Assembly (NCBI RefSeq): GCF_022397915.1
Contig: NZ_JAKEUO010000020.1
Location: 1-64,000, forward strand
Origin: Vibrio sp. Isolate34
Lineage (GTDB): Bacteria > Pseudomonadota > Gammaproteobacteria > Enterobacterales > Vibrionaceae
Direction: 5' to 3'
DNA: 64,000 nucleotides
In this document: positions 61,868 to 64,000 of the stretch, in pieces
Layout: each line of letters opens with the position of its first letter
How positions within the stretch are numbered: position 1 is the stretch's first letter
Translations under genes and position numbers: made by a program
The notes under the pieces: model-generated
Database searches by the model: none
What the model was told of the DNA's origin: nothing
The model's input: only the letters and a program-made list of their open reading frames with translations

Positions 61868-63049
61868 TTAACCCTCCCCTTCAGCGATAAAGCCTTGTGT
61901 CTTTTCAAACGCTTGCTTGAGGTCATCAATCAAGTCTTCAGCATCTTCAAGGCCAACAGAAAGACGCAATAACTGTTGAGAAACGCCCGCTTCTGCCAGT
62001 GCTTCTTCACCCATCGCACGGTGCGTCATCGACGCAGGGTGACAAATCAAGCTTTCAACACCGCCCAGCGACTCCGCCAAAGAGAACAGCTCTAACTTAT
62101 CGACAAAGTACTTAAGCGCCTCGAATGAGCCTGCAAACTCGAAGCTCAGCATTGAGCCAAAGCCAGACTGCTGCTTCTTCGCGATATCATGACCCGGATG
62201 TTCAGGAAGGCTTGGGTGGTAAATAGTACCAACGAGATCTTGCTGCTGCAGAGACGCAAGAATTTCACGTGAACTCTCTTCGTGAACTCGCATACGCGCA
62301 CCTAGCGTACGAATACCACGTAGAGTCATGTAGCTATCAAATGGTGTGCCGGTCGCACCAATACAGTTACCCCACCACGCTAGCTCTTCAGCGTGCTCTT
62401 CAGTTTTGGTGACCACAACGCCACCAATAACGTCCGAGTGTCCGTTGATGTACTTAGTGGTTGAGTGGATAACAAAATCCGCACCCAGCTCTAAAGGCTT
62501 TTGGAACACTGGAGTCAAAAACGTGTTGTCGACAGCAACCAGAGCACCAACCTCTTTCGCTTTACGACAAGTTTCTGCAATATCAACCACACGAACCAAA
62601 GGATTCGATGGTGTTTCAATTAAGATCAACTTTGGCTTAAGCGCGATCGCCGCATCCAGCGCGGCTTGATCCGATTGATCAACAAACAGAACTTTGAAGT
62701 CACCTTTAAGTGAGCGTGTGTTAAACAGACGGTAAGTACCACCGTAGCAGTCGTGTGGCGCGATAATAAGATCATCGCCACCTAGAAAAGCAGAAACCCA
62801 TAAGTTTAGCGCCGAGGTACCACAGTTAGTGACAACCGCGCCTTTGCCCGATTCAAGCTCAAACAGTGCCGTTTCTAATAAACCGCGATTTGGGTTACCA
62901 GAACGGGTGTAATCGTACTTTGGCACTTCACCAAAAGCGGGAAACCCATAGTTAGTCGAAAGATAAATAGGTGGGACAACGGCATGGTGTTGCGTGTCTG
63001 ACTCGATACCAGTACGTACTGCGATTGTTGCTGGCTTCCGGCTGCTCAT
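61868..63049 (-). CDS. metB: Cystathionine gamma-synthase
   Basis: MetB condenses O-succinylhomoserine and cysteine. The 393-residue PLP enzyme of the Cys/Met class has YDYTRSGNPNRGLLE (about 45-59), the PLP Lys in HSTTKYINGHSDVIGG (about 190-205) and LGGVESLICHPASMTH. ATG 63049 with AGGAAG upstream; an in-frame extension of 12 residues is unlikely. It is divergent from metJ with four met boxes between. Confidence 0.96.
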   Translation of the reverse strand: MSSRKPATIAVRTGIESDTQHHAVVPPIYLSTNYGFPAFGEVPKYDYTRSGNPNRGLLETALFELESGKGAVVTNCGTSALNLWVSAFLGGDDLIIAPHDCYGGTYRLFNTRSLKGDFKVLFVDQSDQAALDAAIALKPKLILIETPSNPLVRVVDIAETCRKAKEVGALVAVDNTFLTPVFQKPLELGADFVIHSTTKYINGHSDVIGGVVVTKTEEHAEELAWWGNCIGATGTPFDSYMTLRGIRTLGARMRVHEESSREILASLQQQDLVGTIYHPSLPEHPGHDIAKKQQSGFGSMLSFEFAGSFEALKYFVDKLELFSLAESLGGVESLICHPASMTHRAMGEEALAEAGVSQQLLRLSVGLEDAEDLIDDLKQAFEKTQGFIAEGEG

Positions 63050-63150
63050 AGGTGCTTCCTTACAAGTTTTTCGTCTGAGAATCACAGCTGCTTGTCGGCA
63101 TTTTGCGGCTGTGTTAGATATATGTTATTCACTTTACTTTCATAAACGTG

Positions 63151-63182
63151 AGACGTCAACACTTCTAGACGTCTATATGTCT
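63151..63182. promoter_or_regulatory. MetJ operator between metB and metJ
   Basis: Four contiguous 8-bp met boxes: AGACGTCA (7/8), ACACTTCT (5/8), AGACGTCT (8/8) and ATATGTCT (6/8). It lies 102 bp upstream of metB and 76 bp upstream of metJ, so it can control both. Confidence 0.9.
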
Positions 63183-63257
63183 TTGCTTATGGCGGTAAAT
63201 CCCGCTAAAATCACCACTATTAATTTATTCTAACAACTAAAGTGATGAAGGTACGCA

Positions 63258-63578
63258 ATGGCCGACTGGAATGGTGAATACATAAGCCCATATGCTGAGC
63301 ATGGAAAGAAAAGCGAACAAGTAAAGAAAATTACAGTTTCTATCCCTCTAAAAGTGTTAAAGGTTCTAACTGACGAGCGTACTCGCCGCCAGATTAACAA
63401 CCTACGCCATGCAACAAACAGTGAGCTACTGTGCGAAGCCTTTCTACATGCGTACACAGGCCAACCACTACCAACGGATGAAGACCTTCGTAAAGACCGC
63501 CCAGACGATATTCCTGCTGAAGTGAAAAAACTGATGACAGAGATGGGTATCGAGTTCGAAGCATTTGACGAAGAATAA
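63258..63578 (+). CDS. metJ: Methionine repressor MetJ
   Basis: MetJ is a ribbon-helix-helix repressor that uses S-adenosylmethionine as co-repressor. The 106-residue product has the DNA-contacting beta strand KKITVSIPLKVLKVL (about 23-37), then RRQINNLRHATNSELLCEAFLHAYTGQPLP. The length is close to the 105 of E. coli. It is divergent from metBL. Confidence 0.98.
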   Translation: MADWNGEYISPYAEHGKKSEQVKKITVSIPLKVLKVLTDERTRRQINNLRHATNSELLCEAFLHAYTGQPLPTDEDLRKDRPDDIPAEVKKLMTEMGIEFEAFDEE

Positions 63579-63679
63579 AAACAACTCAGTCACTGCCTTC
63601 ATTATTGATTCGCTCTAGCTGAACCTTATTGATCACATCGTGCATTGTTTTTATGACTGCGCTATGAATGATAGACATA

Positions 63680-63708
63680 AAAAACCGACTCCAGATGAGT
63701 CGGTTTTT
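63680..63708. terminator. Bidirectional terminator between metJ and the malic enzyme gene
   Basis: AAAAACCGACT/AGTCGGTTTTT (63680-63690 with 63698-63708) with a seven-base loop, between convergent genes. Confidence 0.9.
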
Positions 63709-63751
63709 TATTATTCTTTTCGCTCAATAGAGCAGTAGCTATAACGAGCTA

Positions 63752-64000
63752 TTAAGCCATATAGTTAGCAGGCATCTCGATACGAGCAACGCCAGACTCA
63801 ACAGCCGCTTCCGCTACTGCTTTTGCTACGCGAGGAAGTAAACGTGGGTCCATTGGCTTAGGAATAATGTAATCTTTACCAAACTCCAGCGCAGACTCAC
63901 CCGCTGCAGCCAATACTTCGGCCGGAACTGCTTCTTTCGCCAGTTCACGAATCGCTTTCACCGCCGCTAGCTTCATTTCGTCATTGATTTCGCTTGCACG
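63752..64000 (-). CDS. Malic enzyme (oxaloacetate-decarboxylating malate dehydrogenase), C-terminal part
   Basis: 83 codons read in from the right edge of the window. The sequence ASEINDEMKLAAVKAIRELA, followed by a PAEVL...GKDYIIPKPMDPRLLPRVAKAVAEAA segment, is typical of the end of bacterial malic enzymes that convert malate to pyruvate and CO2. The N-terminus, including the NAD(P) and metal sites, lies outside. The position next to metJ matches other vibrios. Confidence 0.85.
   Translation of the reverse strand, partial: RASEINDEMKLAAVKAIRELAKEAVPAEVLAAAGESALEFGKDYIIPKPMDPRLLPRVAKAVAEAAVESGVARIEMPANYMA

Overview
The window is a stretch of chromosome from a marine gammaproteobacterium, almost certainly a Vibrio. 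The evidence is the gene order (str operon, tusBCD, slyD, kefGB, crp; pilMNOPQ-aroKB-damX-dam-rpe-gph-trpS; mrcA, oxyR, PGdx; argECBGH; metJBLF) combined with lineage markers: AphA, the argininosuccinate lyase/acetyltransferase fusion, a DUF3624 protein and a peroxiredoxin-glutaredoxin fusion. Nearly everything is core genome. I saw no prophage, insertion sequence, CRISPR array, rRNA or tRNA. The species cannot be fixed from the sequence alone.

Layout. 1-6.4 kb: minus-strand translation block rpsL-rpsG-fusA-tufA with a strong promoter in front of rpsL, preceded by the tRNA 2-thiouridine relay genes tusDCB and the regulator yheO. tufA at the left edge carries a 31-bp tandem duplication that breaks its frame. 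6.4-13.3 kb: folding and envelope genes (fkpA, a WD40 lipoprotein with slyX, an isoaspartyl peptidase, slyD, yheV, kefB/kefG). 13.4-19.3 kb: plus-strand yheS, a TIGR02444 protein, yheT, yheU, prkB and crp. 19.4-25.3 kb: arginine/ornithine catabolism (argD/astC, astA, astD), a DUF1338 protein and pabA. 25.5-28.1 kb: a secreted ExeM/Xds-type nuclease. 28.5-40.1 kb: trpS, gph, rpe, dam, damX, aroB, aroK and the type IV pilus assembly operon pilMNOPQ.

40.3-47.4 kb: PBP1A (mrcA), then an oxidative stress cluster in which oxyR and a peroxiredoxin-glutaredoxin fusion diverge from a region holding a four-part OxyR operator. This is followed by an FAD disulfide reductase with an extra cysteine tail, a RidA-like protein and a DUF3624 membrane protein. 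47.7-54.3 kb: arginine biosynthesis, argE divergent from argC-argB-argG, with the argH fusion separately terminated. 54.6-58.1 kb: ppc and the quorum-sensing regulator aphA, whose stop codon is followed directly by 11 perfect copies of a heptamer. 58.3-63.6 kb: the methionine regulon metF, metL, metB and metJ with clear MetJ operators. The window ends inside a malic enzyme gene.

Functionally the window links translation, amino-acid supply (Arg, Met, aromatic amino acids), peroxide defence, competence/pilus assembly and two global regulators (CRP, AphA). I found no wholly new multi-gene system. The best leads are the tufA duplication, the heptamer array behind aphA, a multi-hairpin rpsG-fusA spacer, a bipartite hairpin between pilQ and aroK, a 30-bp palindrome sharing a 13-mer with the aphA promoter region, and the OxyR-box/PGdx/disulfide reductase cluster.
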